Positions 55,584 to 64,000 of a stretch of 64,000 bases of DNA are shown in pieces (position 1 is the first letter of the stretch; each line of letters opens with the position of its first letter). The notes under the pieces were generated by a model. The model was not told where the DNA came from. It saw nothing but the letters and a program-made list of their open reading frames with translations, and searched no databases. The DNA is from Falsochrobactrum tianjinense (GTDB lineage Bacteria > Pseudomonadota > Alphaproteobacteria > Rhizobiales > Rhizobiaceae). Location: NCBI RefSeq assembly GCF_019100495.1, contig NZ_JAHRVA010000002.1, positions 243,834 through 307,833 of the forward strand, read 5' to 3'. The translations under genes were made by a program, and so were the position numbers.

Positions 55584-55910
55584 AACTGGGAGCATAGTGA
55601 TCGCCGCTAAATTGGATAGCTCATGTCATTCATTTGCAAAATATGCGCGGCAATATGTCCGCTATTTAGCGCTTGTTCGGGAAATCTAATCGCAAGGATA
55701 TGATTTCCTGATCGTTCGTAGGATAAAACGATTCAAATTATCGCGATAAGTCATTGAAAGCTATTGCCATAATATCTGTTAGCCGGTCATAATAAGGTCA
55801 TCGGAATATATGATTCCTCTCGACAACCTACCGGAGCGTTCCTGTTGCTGTTTTCATGAGCGGTGCCTGCTTCGGATCAACCCTGATTACGGAATGGAGG
55901 CCAGTGGCGC
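55584..55910. other. 327-base gap upstream of the Mrp antiporter operon
   Basis: A/T-rich in its first half, presumably carrying the antiporter promoter. No inverted repeat of note, no small gene and no terminator for the preceding gene was found. Confidence 0.5.
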
Positions 55911-58826
55911 ATGACGACGGACGGCAGAATGCTTTTTTTGCTTGTCCTTCTTCCCTTTCTGGGTAGCGCCGTAACCGGACTTTTCAAGGGAGTGGACCGC
56001 ACCGGGTCCGCATGGTTTACCGCAGCCATAGCACTCGTGGCTTTCGTGATCACCGCCAGTCTCTATCCTGTGGTTTCAGATGGCCGTGTCCTGCGCGGCA
56101 CCATCGAATGGGTGCCAGCCTACGGCCTCAACGTTACCTTGCGCATGGATGGTTTTTCTTGGCTTTTCGCCATGCTGATAACCGGTATCGGCCTGTTGGT
56201 TGTGATCTATGCGCGCTATTATATGTCGCCGGACGACCCAGTTCCGCGTTTCTTTTCCTTTTTGCAAGCTTTCATGGGCGCAATGCTCGGCATTGTCCTT
56301 TCGGGCAATATCATTCTGCTCGCTGTCTTCTGGGAACTGACCAGCATTTTCTCGTTCCTGCTGATAGGTTACTGGTATCAGAACGCCAGCGCCCGCGACG
56401 GCGCGCGCATGGCGCTGACAGTCACCGGTATTGGCGGCTTTTGCTTGCTTGCCGGGGTCATATTGCTTGGCCATATCGTCGGCAGTTATGATCTCGACAA
56501 GGTGCTGGCATCGGGTAATCTCGTTCGCCAGCATCCGCTTTATACCGTCGCATTCCTTCTCATCCTGATGGCTGCTTTCACGAAAAGCGCGCAGTTCCCG
56601 TTCCATTTCTGGCTGCCGAATGCCATGGCTGCACCAACGCCGGTTTCCGCCTATCTGCATTCGGCAACCATGGTGAAAGCCGGAGTGTTCCTGCTTGCGC
56701 GTCTTTGGCCCGTCTTTGCAGGCACAGAAGAATGGTTCTGGATTTTGGGGGTCGGCGGGCTCACGACGCTGCTGATTGCAAGTTTCTTCGCTGTGTTCCA
56801 GCAGGATCTGAAAGGGCTTCTGGCCTATTCGACGATCAGCAATCTCGGCCTGATAACAGCGCTTTTAAGCTTGGGAAGCCCGCTTGCGACCGTTGCGGCA
56901 ATCTTCCATATGGTCAACCATGCTATCTTCAAAGCATCGCTCTTTATGGCGGCAGGCATTATTGATCACGAAACCGGCACACGCGACATGCGCAAGCTGA
57001 GTGGCCTGTTGCGAGCGATGCCCTATACGGCCACCCTTGCAATGGTCGCCAGTGCCTCCATGGCCGGTGTTCCGCTTCTCAACGGCTTCATCTCCAAAGA
57101 AATGTTCTTCGCCGAAGCTGTTGAAACGCATATGGTTTCATGGCTTGACACGGTCACGCCCTATGTCGCGACGCTGGCGAGCATCTTCACAGTCGCCTAT
57201 TCGATACGTTTCATCTATTCGACCTTTTTCGGTCCGCCGCCGGTCGACCTGCCGAAGGAGGCGCACGAGCCGCCTGCCTGGATGCGCCGGCCGATTGAGC
57301 TGCTCGTTTTGTTGTGTCTACTGATTGGAATCGTTCCCGGCCTTGCCATTGGACCGTTTCTACATTCGGCTGTGGTGTCGGTTCTAGGCGATGCAACACC
57401 AAATTATAGCCTCGCCGTCTGGCACGGCTTGAACTTGCCGCTCATGATGAGCTTCATCGCCATGATCGGCGGCATCTTCCTGCATTGGATGCTGAAAAAT
57501 TACCTGGCGTCGAGCGAGGATGGCCCGCCGCTGTTCCGCCATCTTCAGGGACAGAGAATCTTTGAGCGGGTGCTTGTCACACTGTCGTGGAACTGGGCAC
57601 GTAAGGCGGAAAGCTTCCTGAGTACACGCCGACTTCAGCCACAGCTGCGTATCGTGGTGGCCGTTGCCCTGGTCGCGGCTGCATGGCCTATTCTCGATAG
57701 CGGCATCAAGGCGGGTGTCCTTGCAGTACAGCCTGTCGACCCAATTTTTGCGGCTTTGTGGATATTGGGCGGCGCATGCGCAATCGGCGCGGCTTATCAG
57801 GCAAAGTATCATCGGCTGGCAGCCCTGATTCTTCTCGGCGGGGCAGGGCTTGTCACCTGCATTACCTTCATCTGGATGTCTGCACCGGATCTTGCCGTGA
57901 CGCAATTGCTCGTCGAGATCGTCACCACCGTTCTACTTTTGCTGGGCCTGCGCTGGCTGCCCAAGCGCTGGCAGGACCCCGATCCGGTTCCGGCCAGAAT
58001 TGGACCGAAAATTCGCCGCTATCGAGATTTCCTGTTGGCTATAACCAGTGGGGTTGGCGTTTTCATCATCGCTTACGCGACGATGACACGTCCGCTGCCC
58101 GATAGTATTGGCAATTTTTTCCTTGAGCATGCCTATTCAGGCGGCGGCGGCAGGAATGTTGTCAACGTCATTCTGGTCGATTTCCGCGCCTTCGATACGT
58201 TCGGAGAAATTGCTGTTCTGGGTATTGTCGGCCTAACGGTCTTCGCGCTTCTGCGACGATTCCGTCCAGCCCCCGACAGCACCGGATCGACTGAGCAGCA
58301 GAGAATTCAGGATGCCTATGACGAAGCCATGCCCGACCGCAGAACGGGCGAAACATTGATGGATTATCTGGCCGTACCTTCGGTCATCATGCAATGGCTG
58401 TTCCCGGTCATCATCGTGCTGGCGGTGCATTTGTTCCTGCGCGGGCACGACCTGCCAGGCGGCGGTTTTGCAGCCGGCATCACGCTGGCGATCGCCTTCC
58501 TGTTGCAATATCTGACCGCAGGAACCCGCTGGGTGGAAGACAGGTTGCGCATTCTTCCAGTGCGCTGGATCGGGATCGGGCTTTTATGCGCTGCTGCCAC
58601 GGGCTCGGGGGCGTGGCTGTTTGGTTATCCGTTCCTCACCTCCTTCTTCCAGTATATCGACATACCTCATATCGGAAGAATGCCTGCCGCAAGCGCTCTT
58701 CTTTTCGATTTCGGTGTTTTCGCGCTCGTCGTCGGCGCGACAGTCCTGATCCTGATCGCTCTTGCGCACCAGTCGATCCGCAAACATCGCGTTGAAAAAA
58801 TCGCGGCTGCGAAGGAGGAGAACTGA
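55911..58826 (+). CDS. phaAB: Monovalent cation/H+ antiporter, fused subunits A and B
   Basis: A 971-residue polytopic membrane protein. The ND5/MrpA part (~1-650) has HSATMVKAGVFLLARLWPVF, FAVFQQDLKGLLAYSTISNLGLI and HAIFKASLFMAAGIIDHE, with the conserved Glu and Lys of proton-translocating subunits. MbhD/DUF4040-type segments follow (~650-750). The C-terminal ~150 residues are an MrpB domain (LFPVIIVLAVHLFLRGHDLPGGGFAAGITLAIAFLLQYL). Fusion of A and B is the group-2 layout known from rhizobial Pha systems, which exchange K+ or Na+ for protons. Its stop overlaps the next start (ATGA-type). Confidence 0.94.
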   Translation: MTTDGRMLFLLVLLPFLGSAVTGLFKGVDRTGSAWFTAAIALVAFVITASLYPVVSDGRVLRGTIEWVPAYGLNVTLRMDGFSWLFAMLITGIGLLVVIYARYYMSPDDPVPRFFSFLQAFMGAMLGIVLSGNIILLAVFWELTSIFSFLLIGYWYQNASARDGARMALTVTGIGGFCLLAGVILLGHIVGSYDLDKVLASGNLVRQHPLYTVAFLLILMAAFTKSAQFPFHFWLPNAMAAPTPVSAYLHSATMVKAGVFLLARLWPVFAGTEEWFWILGVGGLTTLLIASFFAVFQQDLKGLLAYSTISNLGLITALLSLGSPLATVAAIFHMVNHAIFKASLFMAAGIIDHETGTRDMRKLSGLLRAMPYTATLAMVASASMAGVPLLNGFISKEMFFAEAVETHMVSWLDTVTPYVATLASIFTVAYSIRFIYSTFFGPPPVDLPKEAHEPPAWMRRPIELLVLLCLLIGIVPGLAIGPFLHSAVVSVLGDATPNYSLAVWHGLNLPLMMSFIAMIGGIFLHWMLKNYLASSEDGPPLFRHLQGQRIFERVLVTLSWNWARKAESFLSTRRLQPQLRIVVAVALVAAAWPILDSGIKAGVLAVQPVDPIFAALWILGGACAIGAAYQAKYHRLAALILLGGAGLVTCITFIWMSAPDLAVTQLLVEIVTTVLLLLGLRWLPKRWQDPDPVPARIGPKIRRYRDFLLAITSGVGVFIIAYATMTRPLPDSIGNFFLEHAYSGGGGRNVVNVILVDFRAFDTFGEIAVLGIVGLTVFALLRRFRPAPDSTGSTEQQRIQDAYDEAMPDRRTGETLMDYLAVPSVIMQWLFPVIIVLAVHLFLRGHDLPGGGFAAGITLAIAFLLQYLTAGTRWVEDRLRILPVRWIGIGLLCAAATGSGAWLFGYPFLTSFFQYIDIPHIGRMPAASALLFDFGVFALVVGATVLILIALAHQSIRKHRVEKIAAAKEEN

Positions 58827-59164
58827 TGGAACTGGTTCTCTCTGTCGCAATCGGCGTTCTGATGGCTTCGGGCGTGTGGCTCATTCTGCGCCCACGCACT
58901 TTTCAGGTCGCCATCGGCTTGTCACTCGTATCCTATGCCGTCAACCTGTTCATCTTTTCCATGGGCAGATTGCGCACCAACGCGCCGCCCGTGCTTGAAT
59001 CCGGCCTCGATGTTCAAGCGGCGCAATATACGGACCCGGTTCCGCAAGCTCTGGTGCTGACTGCCATTGTTATCGGTTTTGCAATGACCGCACTTTTCCT
59101 TGTCGTGCTGCTCGCTTCACGCGGGCTGACACGCACCGATCATGTTGATGGCAAGGAGAATTGA
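58826..59164 (+). CDS. phaC: Monovalent cation/H+ antiporter subunit C
   Basis: A 112-residue membrane protein of the NuoK/MrpC family with three hydrophobic segments. Conserved GVWLILRPRTFQVAIGLSLVSYAVNLFIFSMGRL and DPVPQALVLTAIVIGFAMTALFLVVLL. GGAGG precedes the ATG. It overlaps both neighbours by one base, so the operon is tightly coupled. Confidence 0.94.
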   Translation: MELVLSVAIGVLMASGVWLILRPRTFQVAIGLSLVSYAVNLFIFSMGRLRTNAPPVLESGLDVQAAQYTDPVPQALVLTAIVIGFAMTALFLVVLLASRGLTRTDHVDGKEN

Positions 59165-60795
59165 TGATGGACTGGAAATCGCATCTTATCATCGCCCCCA
59201 TTCTCCTGCCGCTTGTAACTGCGGCGCTGCTGCTCATGTTCGATGAGCGCAAGCGCAAGCTGAAAATGGCAATCAACTCCATTTCGATCCTCATGCTGAT
59301 CGTAATCGCCTTCACGCTACTCAATATTGCACGGGAAATGGCTCCACGCGCCGATGTCTACCTGATTGGCAACTGGCCTGCGCCGTTCGGCATTGTGCTG
59401 GTGCTCGATCAGTTGGCAGCGCTCATGCTCGTTCTCTCCAGCTTGCTGGGAATGGCAGCACTGAGCTTCGCACTGGCGCACTGGCACAAGGCAAGCCCGC
59501 ATTTTCATACGATTTTCCAACTCTTGCTGATGGGGCTGAACGGCGCATTCCTTACCGGTGATCTGTTCAATCTCTTCGTCTTCTTTGAGGTTCTGCTGGC
59601 CGCATCATATGGCTTGGCGCTGCACGGTTCCGGTCCGGCACGCGTGAAGGCTGGCCTGCATTATATCGCGATCAATCTGGTGTCTTCGTCGCTGTTTCTG
59701 ATTGGCGTCAGCCTGATTTACGGCGTGACCGGCACTCTCAATATGGCCGATCTTGCCCAGCGTATTTCACAGGTAGCTGCCGAAGATCGCATGCTTCTGG
59801 AAGCAGGGGCCGCGACTCTTGGCGTAGCTTTCCTCATCAAGGCAGGCATGTGGCCTCTCAATTTCTGGCTCGCTCCAACCTATACCGCCGCCGCTGCACC
59901 CGTCGCCGCGATCTTCGTTATCATGAGCAAGGTTGGCATCTATGTGCTGCTGCGCCTTTCGCCCCTGATGTTCGGCATCGGCGCAGGCTCGTCCTACGGG
60001 TTCGGCAATGACTGGCTCTATTATGGCGGCATGGTCACGCTTGCTTTCGGGCTGATCGGTGTAGTCGCATCGCAGGCAATGGGCCGTCTTGCCAGTTACA
60101 GCATTTTGGTCTCATCCGGCACGCTGCTGGCCGCAATCGGCAGCGGCAATACAACGATGACCGGCGCAGCCCTTTTCTATATGATCAGCTCCACCCTGAC
60201 GATTGCCGCCTTTTTTCTGCTGATCGAGCTTGTCGAGCGTGGTCAGGACGCCGCTGCAAACGTTCTCGCCGTGACGATGGAAGCCTATGGCGATGACGAG
60301 GAAGAAGAAGAGGAAGAGGAAGTGGGGGCTGTTCTGCCCGCAACGCTCGCCATTCTTGGAACCTTCTTTGCCATTTGCGCCATATTGCTGATTGGCCTGC
60401 CGCCATTTTCAGGCTTTATTGCCAAATTTCTTCTGCTTGCAGCCGTGTTCAACGGCGAAGGCAGCACGCCGCAACTGGCCATGCCGGTCAGCCCAGCAAG
60501 CTGGGTGTTCATTACACTCATTCTTCTGTCCGGCCTCTCGGCGCTGATTGCGATGACGCGTACCGGCATACGCACGTTCTGGGCATCGCTGGAAGGCAAT
60601 GTGCCACGCGTCCTGGTGCGCGAAGCGGTGCCGATTGCCGGCCTGCTGGCCGTGTGTTTGGCATTGACCATCGCAGCCGGACCGGCCATGCAGTATATGG
60701 ATGCGACCGCGCGCGCCCTGCATAGTCCGGAGGATTATATTGATAGCGTCCTCAGCGCACCGCGCGCAGGAGGAGAAAGGGTGGAGGCGCAATGA
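59164..60795 (+). CDS. phaD: Monovalent cation/H+ antiporter subunit D
   Basis: A 543-residue polytopic protein, homologous to NuoN/NuoM-type subunits. Conserved LMGLNGAFLTGDLFNLFVFFEVLL, LGVAFLIKAGMWPLNFWLAPTYTAAAAPVAAIFVIMSKVGIYVLLR and GLIGVVASQAMGRLASYSILVSSG. An acidic tract DDEEEEEEEE at residues 377-386 sits in a loop between membrane segments, which is unusual. AAGGAG lies before the ATG; TTG 59161 and ATG 59167 are minor alternatives. C-terminal tail ~45 residues longer than the last membrane segment. Confidence 0.94.
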   Translation: MMDWKSHLIIAPILLPLVTAALLLMFDERKRKLKMAINSISILMLIVIAFTLLNIAREMAPRADVYLIGNWPAPFGIVLVLDQLAALMLVLSSLLGMAALSFALAHWHKASPHFHTIFQLLLMGLNGAFLTGDLFNLFVFFEVLLAASYGLALHGSGPARVKAGLHYIAINLVSSSLFLIGVSLIYGVTGTLNMADLAQRISQVAAEDRMLLEAGAATLGVAFLIKAGMWPLNFWLAPTYTAAAAPVAAIFVIMSKVGIYVLLRLSPLMFGIGAGSSYGFGNDWLYYGGMVTLAFGLIGVVASQAMGRLASYSILVSSGTLLAAIGSGNTTMTGAALFYMISSTLTIAAFFLLIELVERGQDAAANVLAVTMEAYGDDEEEEEEEEVGAVLPATLAILGTFFAICAILLIGLPPFSGFIAKFLLLAAVFNGEGSTPQLAMPVSPASWVFITLILLSGLSALIAMTRTGIRTFWASLEGNVPRVLVREAVPIAGLLAVCLALTIAAGPAMQYMDATARALHSPEDYIDSVLSAPRAGGERVEAQ

Positions 60796-61325
60796 AAAAA
60801 ATCCTGCCTTACCCGCTGCTGTTTGGTTCGCTGGTTCTGTTCTGGCTCCTGCTCAGCGGCTTTACGCGCGCGCAGTTTCTGCTTGGCGTACTCATCGCAT
60901 TGCTTGCATGCCATGCCATGACCGCGCTGGAGCCAAAGAAAAACCATATACGCTCCATTCCGGCAATCGTATCACTGTTCGCAGCGGTCAGTCTGGATAT
61001 TCTGAACTCGAATATCGCTGTAGTGAAGCTGATTCTGTCGCCGCGACGAGAACGTCACCCGGGGTTCGTCATCATTCCGCTTGAGCTGGAAAACAGCGCG
61101 GGGCTGGCCGTGCTTGCCTGTATAATCACGGCCACGCCCGGAACGGCCTGGGTGGACTATAATGTGGCACGCCGAACCCTTACGATCCATGTGCTCGATC
61201 TGGAGGACGCGAAAGCCTGGCGCGATACGGTCAAGCAGCGTTACGAGCTGCCGCTGATCCGCATATTCGGTGCAAAAGAAGCAATCGAAGATGGACAGCC
61301 AGCCAAAGAGGAGAAATCGGCATGA
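60792..61325 (+). CDS. phaE: Monovalent cation/H+ antiporter subunit E
   Basis: A 177-residue MrpE-family protein with two N-terminal membrane segments (LLFGSLVLFWLLLSGFTRAQFLLGVLIALLAC) and a cytoplasmic part having SNIAVVKLILSPRRERHPGFVIIPLELENSAGLAVLACIITATPGTAWVDY, the conserved family signature. Overlaps phaD and phaF by four bases each. Confidence 0.94.
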   Translation: MKKILPYPLLFGSLVLFWLLLSGFTRAQFLLGVLIALLACHAMTALEPKKNHIRSIPAIVSLFAAVSLDILNSNIAVVKLILSPRRERHPGFVIIPLELENSAGLAVLACIITATPGTAWVDYNVARRTLTIHVLDLEDAKAWRDTVKQRYELPLIRIFGAKEAIEDGQPAKEEKSA

Positions 61326-61603
61326 GCGCAGTTATTATCTTCTGGTCTCTGCTTGCCGCCCAGCTCATGCTTGTCGCGGCCATGGGGTGTAGTGTCTATC
61401 GGCTGTTGGTCGGCCCGCGCGCGCAGGACCGCATTCTGGCTACCGATGCGCTTTATCTCAATTCGCTGCTGCTGCTGCTCACATTCGGTATCCGCACAGG
61501 AAACATCATCTATTTCGAGGCTGCTCTGATCATTGCGCTGCTTAGTTTTGTCGGAACGGTGGCGCTTGCCAAATTTCTGATGCGCGGGGAGGTGATCGAA
61601 TGA
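61322..61603 (+). CDS. phaF: Monovalent cation/H+ antiporter subunit F
   Basis: A 93-residue MrpF-family membrane protein with three segments and the conserved YRLLVGPRAQDRILATDALYLNSLLLLL and FEAALIIALLSFVGTVALAKFLMRGEVIE. Coupled to phaE and phaG by four-base overlaps. Confidence 0.94.
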   Translation: MSAVIIFWSLLAAQLMLVAAMGCSVYRLLVGPRAQDRILATDALYLNSLLLLLTFGIRTGNIIYFEAALIIALLSFVGTVALAKFLMRGEVIE

Positions 61604-61953
61604 TCGGAGCCGCTGACTTGCCCGTCTGGGCTGCTATTCTCGTTTCGCTTTTTCTTGTCGCCGGTGCACTCCTGACCTTAATCGGATGCATCGGACTTGT
61701 GCGCTTCACAAGCTTTTATGAGCGCCTGCATGCCCCTACCATCGGTTCTACATTCGGAGCCGGGGGAATATTGATCGCATCGATCATATTTTTCTCCATC
61801 TTGCAATCCAAGCCGATTTTGCATGAAGTGCTGATTGCTGTCTTTGTGGTCGTCACAACGCCGGTAACGCTCATGCTGTTAAGCCGCGCCGTGATCCACC
61901 GCGATCAGACGCATGACAGCAAGGAGCTTCCTTCATCTTCCGACCTTCAGTGA
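61600..61953 (+). CDS. phaG: Monovalent cation/H+ antiporter subunit G
   Basis: A 117-residue MrpG-family membrane protein with three segments. Conserved LVAGALLTLIGCIGLVRFTSFYERLHAPTIGSTFGAGGI and EVLIAVFVVVTTPVTLMLLSRAVIHRD. Last gene of the six-gene Pha operon. A modest CCGCAT/ATGCGG stem (61974-61979 with 61988-61993) after the stop may mark the transcript end. Confidence 0.94.
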   Translation: MIGAADLPVWAAILVSLFLVAGALLTLIGCIGLVRFTSFYERLHAPTIGSTFGAGGILIASIIFFSILQSKPILHEVLIAVFVVVTTPVTLMLLSRAVIHRDQTHDSKELPSSSDLQ

Positions 61954-62066
61954 AGGACGGAAGCTTGGAGCGTCCGCATTTGGAGGGATGCGGGATCTGC
62001 GGCTAAGTGTCCATATGCATCTTGCAATCGGACATGCAGGTTGAAGTGGTGGAGAAACTGATTTAT

Positions 62067-62103
62067 CTGAATTTTCAGTAATTTCTGAAAATTCAGAAAT
62101 TAC
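62067..62103. promoter_or_regulatory. Nested palindromes, operator candidate for the GbsR-like gene
   Basis: A perfect palindrome of two 12-base arms with a two-base centre (62078-62089 and 62092-62103) lies just before the RBS of the regulator gene. Overlapping it, CTGAATTTTCAG (62067-62078) is the reverse complement of CTGAAAATTCAG (62085-62096). This is the shape of an autoregulatory operator bound by a dimer, possibly two. Confidence 0.65.
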
Positions 62104-62115
62104 GGGAGAGAGAGC

Positions 62116-62700
62116 TTGGAATTATCGCCAATCGTTCAGTCGTTCGTGCTTCATTTCGGGGAGATGGGTAGCCGGTGGGGCATCAATCGCACGGTGGGGC
62201 AGATTTATGCACTGCTTTACCTTTCGACCGAACCACTATGTGCTGATGAGATCGTGGACGCACTCCGCGTTTCACGTTCGAATGTCTCTATGGGTATCCG
62301 CGAGTTGCAGGGCTGGAACCTTGTCATCCTCAAGCACATACCCGGCGATCGCCGTGATTTTTACACAACGCCCGAGGATGTATGGCAGATTTTACGCACG
62401 CTGGCGGAAGAACGCAAGAAGCGCGAGATTGACCCGACCTTGAGCGTGCTGCGAGAAGTACTCATGGAGCAGCCACAAGACGACAAGGACCGCTACGCAC
62501 AGGACCGCATGAAGGACATGTATGCTCTGATCGAGCGGCTGACCAACTGGTATGATGACGTCAAGAAGCTCGACACGGACAGATTGACCAGCCTTCTGGC
62601 ACTTGGCGCCAAGGTGACTCGGTTCCTTGAAACCACAGACAAAATCGTGGCGCTGGGACGCGGGAGGACATCGGCCAAAAAGGAGCCTAAACAAGAGTGA
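62116..62700 (+). CDS. GbsR/MarR family transcriptional regulator
   Basis: DNA-binding regulator of 194 residues. Typical GbsR start FGEMGSRWGINRTVGQIYALLYLS, helix-turn-helix in ADEIVDALRVSRSNVSMGIRELQGWNLV and wing HIPGDRRDFYTTPEDVW; the C-terminal part is helical and charged. The start is TTG 62116 with GGGAGAG just upstream. It overlaps the cydD start, so the regulator and the thiol exporter genes are co-transcribed and it probably controls them. Confidence 0.9.
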   Translation: MELSPIVQSFVLHFGEMGSRWGINRTVGQIYALLYLSTEPLCADEIVDALRVSRSNVSMGIRELQGWNLVILKHIPGDRRDFYTTPEDVWQILRTLAEERKKREIDPTLSVLREVLMEQPQDDKDRYAQDRMKDMYALIERLTNWYDDVKKLDTDRLTSLLALGAKVTRFLETTDKIVALGRGRTSAKKEPKQE

Positions 62701-64000
62701 CATCCGTTGCCCCCCGAACGGAAGAAGCGGCCCGGCAGAAAAGCGGAGCAACAGGCGAAAAGCCTCGCCAACGCCGCCGTCAGGTTCCGTTGCCGCTCAA
62801 GAGGGGGGCAAGGCTACAGGCTTTGGCCGCGCTTTTATGGCTGCCGCAGGCCGCACTTCTGGCCTATGGCGTCGGCCAGCTTGCCGATACCGGCTTTGAT
62901 GCCACCATATATTATCTCGCCAGCGGCTTGTTCTTAATCGGTTGCCTCCGCAGCATGCTGGACGGGCGCGGTGCGATAATGGCTTATGATGCAGCGCGAG
63001 TGGAACTGACCCGGTTGCGGGGAAGGGCTATTGCTACCCTCTCGCAGCGCTCACCGCTCGACATATCGCGGCCTGCCTCCGGCGTAGCTGCCAGCGTGCT
63101 TGCCGAGCAAGCGGAAATGGTCGTTCCTTATCTGTCGCGTTTCGTGCCGGTACGCATTCGCATCATGCTTGTTCCGCTGGCTATTTTTGCCACTGTCTTG
63201 TGGTTCTCATGGGTGGCAGCACTGATTTTGCTCATAGCCGCGCCTTTGATCCCACTTTTCATGGCCTTGATTGGCTGGCGCGCGCAGGCAGCAAGCGAAA
63301 AGCAGCTTGTGGCGCTCGGCGATATGAACGGGTTTTTGCTCGACCGCCTGCGTGGGCTTGCGACAATCCGCAGTTTTCATGCGGTTGATATGACGGCTTT
63401 GCGCCTGCGCGCCAATGCGGAAACGCTGCGCGCAAAAACAATGATCGTGTTGCGTATTGCCTTTTTGTCATCGGCTGTTCTGGAACTTTTTTCGGCGCTC
63501 GGTGTCGCCATGGTCGCGGTCTATATCGGCTTTCATCTTCTAGGCCCCCTGAGTTTCGGCGCGTGGGGGGATAAGCTCAGCTTGGCCGAAGGCCTGTTCA
63601 TCCTACTGCTTTCGCCTGCATTTTTCGAGCCTCTGCGCGATCTGTCCGCCGTCTGGCACGACCGGGCATCGGGCGAAGCCGCAATCGATGCGCTTGAAGA
63701 TTTGGCTCGACATGAAATGCCCATCGTCGGCAGCACCAAGATGGAAGTTAAAGCCGATATGGCCTCCTCCATTATGCTGCGTGATATTGGTTTTCGATAT
63801 GCCGATGGTGCGAAGGTTTTCACCAATTTCAGCTTGGATATAAAGCCGGGCGAGCATGTCGCACTACTCGCGCCAAGCGGTTGCGGGAAATCGACATTGC
63901 TGGCGCTGATTGCCGGTCTGGCCGCACCCCAGCGAGGCGAAATCAAAATCGGCAACGTAACCCTACAGGATGAAACCGCCGCAACCTTGCGGGGCCAGAT
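62697..64000 (+). CDS. cydD: Thiol reductant ABC exporter subunit CydD (C-terminus beyond right edge)
   Basis: Half of the CydDC exporter, which moves glutathione or cysteine to the periplasm and is needed to assemble cytochrome bd. Starts at GTG 62697, overlapping the regulator stop by GTGA, with AAGGAG upstream. A basic tail of ~45 residues precedes the first membrane segment, then the exporter membrane domain (RIRIMLVPLAIFATVLWFSWVAALILLIAAPLIPLFMALIGWRAQ; ALGDMNGFLLDRLRGLATIRSFHAV). The ABC domain begins ~residue 360 with Walker [10 protein letters not shown], where the usual first Gly is Ala. Open to the window end. cydC and cydAB are expected next. Confidence 0.9.
   Translation, partial: MTSVAPRTEEAARQKSGATGEKPRQRRRQVPLPLKRGARLQALAALLWLPQAALLAYGVGQLADTGFDATIYYLASGLFLIGCLRSMLDGRGAIMAYDAARVELTRLRGRAIATLSQRSPLDISRPASGVAASVLAEQAEMVVPYLSRFVPVRIRIMLVPLAIFATVLWFSWVAALILLIAAPLIPLFMALIGWRAQAASEKQLVALGDMNGFLLDRLRGLATIRSFHAVDMTALRLRANAETLRAKTMIVLRIAFLSSAVLELFSALGVAMVAVYIGFHLLGPLSFGAWGDKLSLAEGLFILLLSPAFFEPLRDLSAVWHDRASGEAAIDALEDLARHEMPIVGSTKMEVKADMASSIMLRDIGFRYADGAKVFTNFSLDIKPGEHVALLAPSGCGKSTLLALIAGLAAPQRGEIKIGNVTLQDETAATLRGQ

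Noticed and set aside
62627-62937. Short plus-strand frames across the regulator-cydD junction
   Set aside because: They lie in other frames over the start of cydD, whose own frame from GTG 62697 continues into clear exporter motifs.

Overview
The window looks like the chromosome of a member of the Brucellaceae (Brucella/Ochrobactrum group, Alphaproteobacteria). The reasons are the mix of gene families (UgpBAEC with an E. coli-like UgpB, a fused PhaAB antiporter subunit, a GbsR-type regulator next to cydD, DUF1127 and DUF3775 proteins), moderate-to-high GC content, and two intergenic repeats of the rhizobial mosaic type. This is read from protein and DNA patterns only; no search was run. No tRNA, rRNA, CRISPR array, phage or insertion sequence was recognised. 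Gene density is high and most genes encode transport and catabolism.

Layout. 1-1036: 5' part of an exopolyphosphatase gene (minus strand). 1279-3615: cystine-type amino acid ABC transporter. 3840-7463: two-domain 5-oxoprolinase. 7591-15200: divergent operon of a MarR-like regulator, a fused dual-ATPase peptide ABC transporter and an M14 metallopeptidase. 15201-22799: catecholate-siderophore ABC transporter, TonB-dependent receptor and, divergent from the receptor, an unusual fusion of a LysR-type helix-turn-helix to a TrpD2/YbiB-like domain. 23003-27246: DUF3775, TSUP exporter, class IV aminotransferase, EamA transporter, DUF1127 and DUF2938. 27557-28852: purine permease. 28945-31682: sugar-acid genes (AraD1-type FAH protein, GntR regulator, gluconokinase). 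31691-33463: SLC13 permease. 33632-37800: ugpBAEC, divergent from a LacI regulator. 39343-45238: amino acid ABC operon with a 2-hydroxyacid dehydrogenase, then adenine deaminase. 45250-50060: Lrp regulator, saccharopine/lysine dehydrogenase family enzyme, two tandem amino acid binding proteins and a DadA-like oxidase. 50427-55583: small membrane protein, GH25 lipoprotein, two paralogous small proteins, mogA, nitroreductase and an FAD/NAD(P) protein. 55911-61953: seven-subunit-type Mrp/Pha antiporter encoded by six genes. 62116-64000: GbsR-like regulator and the start of cydD, which runs off the right edge.

How the genes may work together. The peptide importer, the M14 peptidase and the divergent 5-oxoprolinase share one regulatory gap with a near-perfect palindrome. 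They could form a scavenging route for pyroglutamyl or gamma-glutamyl (possibly murein) peptides. The siderophore genes form a full outer- to inner-membrane uptake route. The lysine-dehydrogenase-like enzyme, its Lrp regulator, two binding proteins and the oxidase suggest basic or D-amino acid catabolism.

A window-wide pattern is that all seven periplasmic binding-protein genes are followed directly by an inverted repeat, each different in sequence. Other non-coding signals are a 44-bp perfect palindrome before the amino acid ABC operon, nested palindromes before the GbsR-like gene, and a structured leader before the purine permease.
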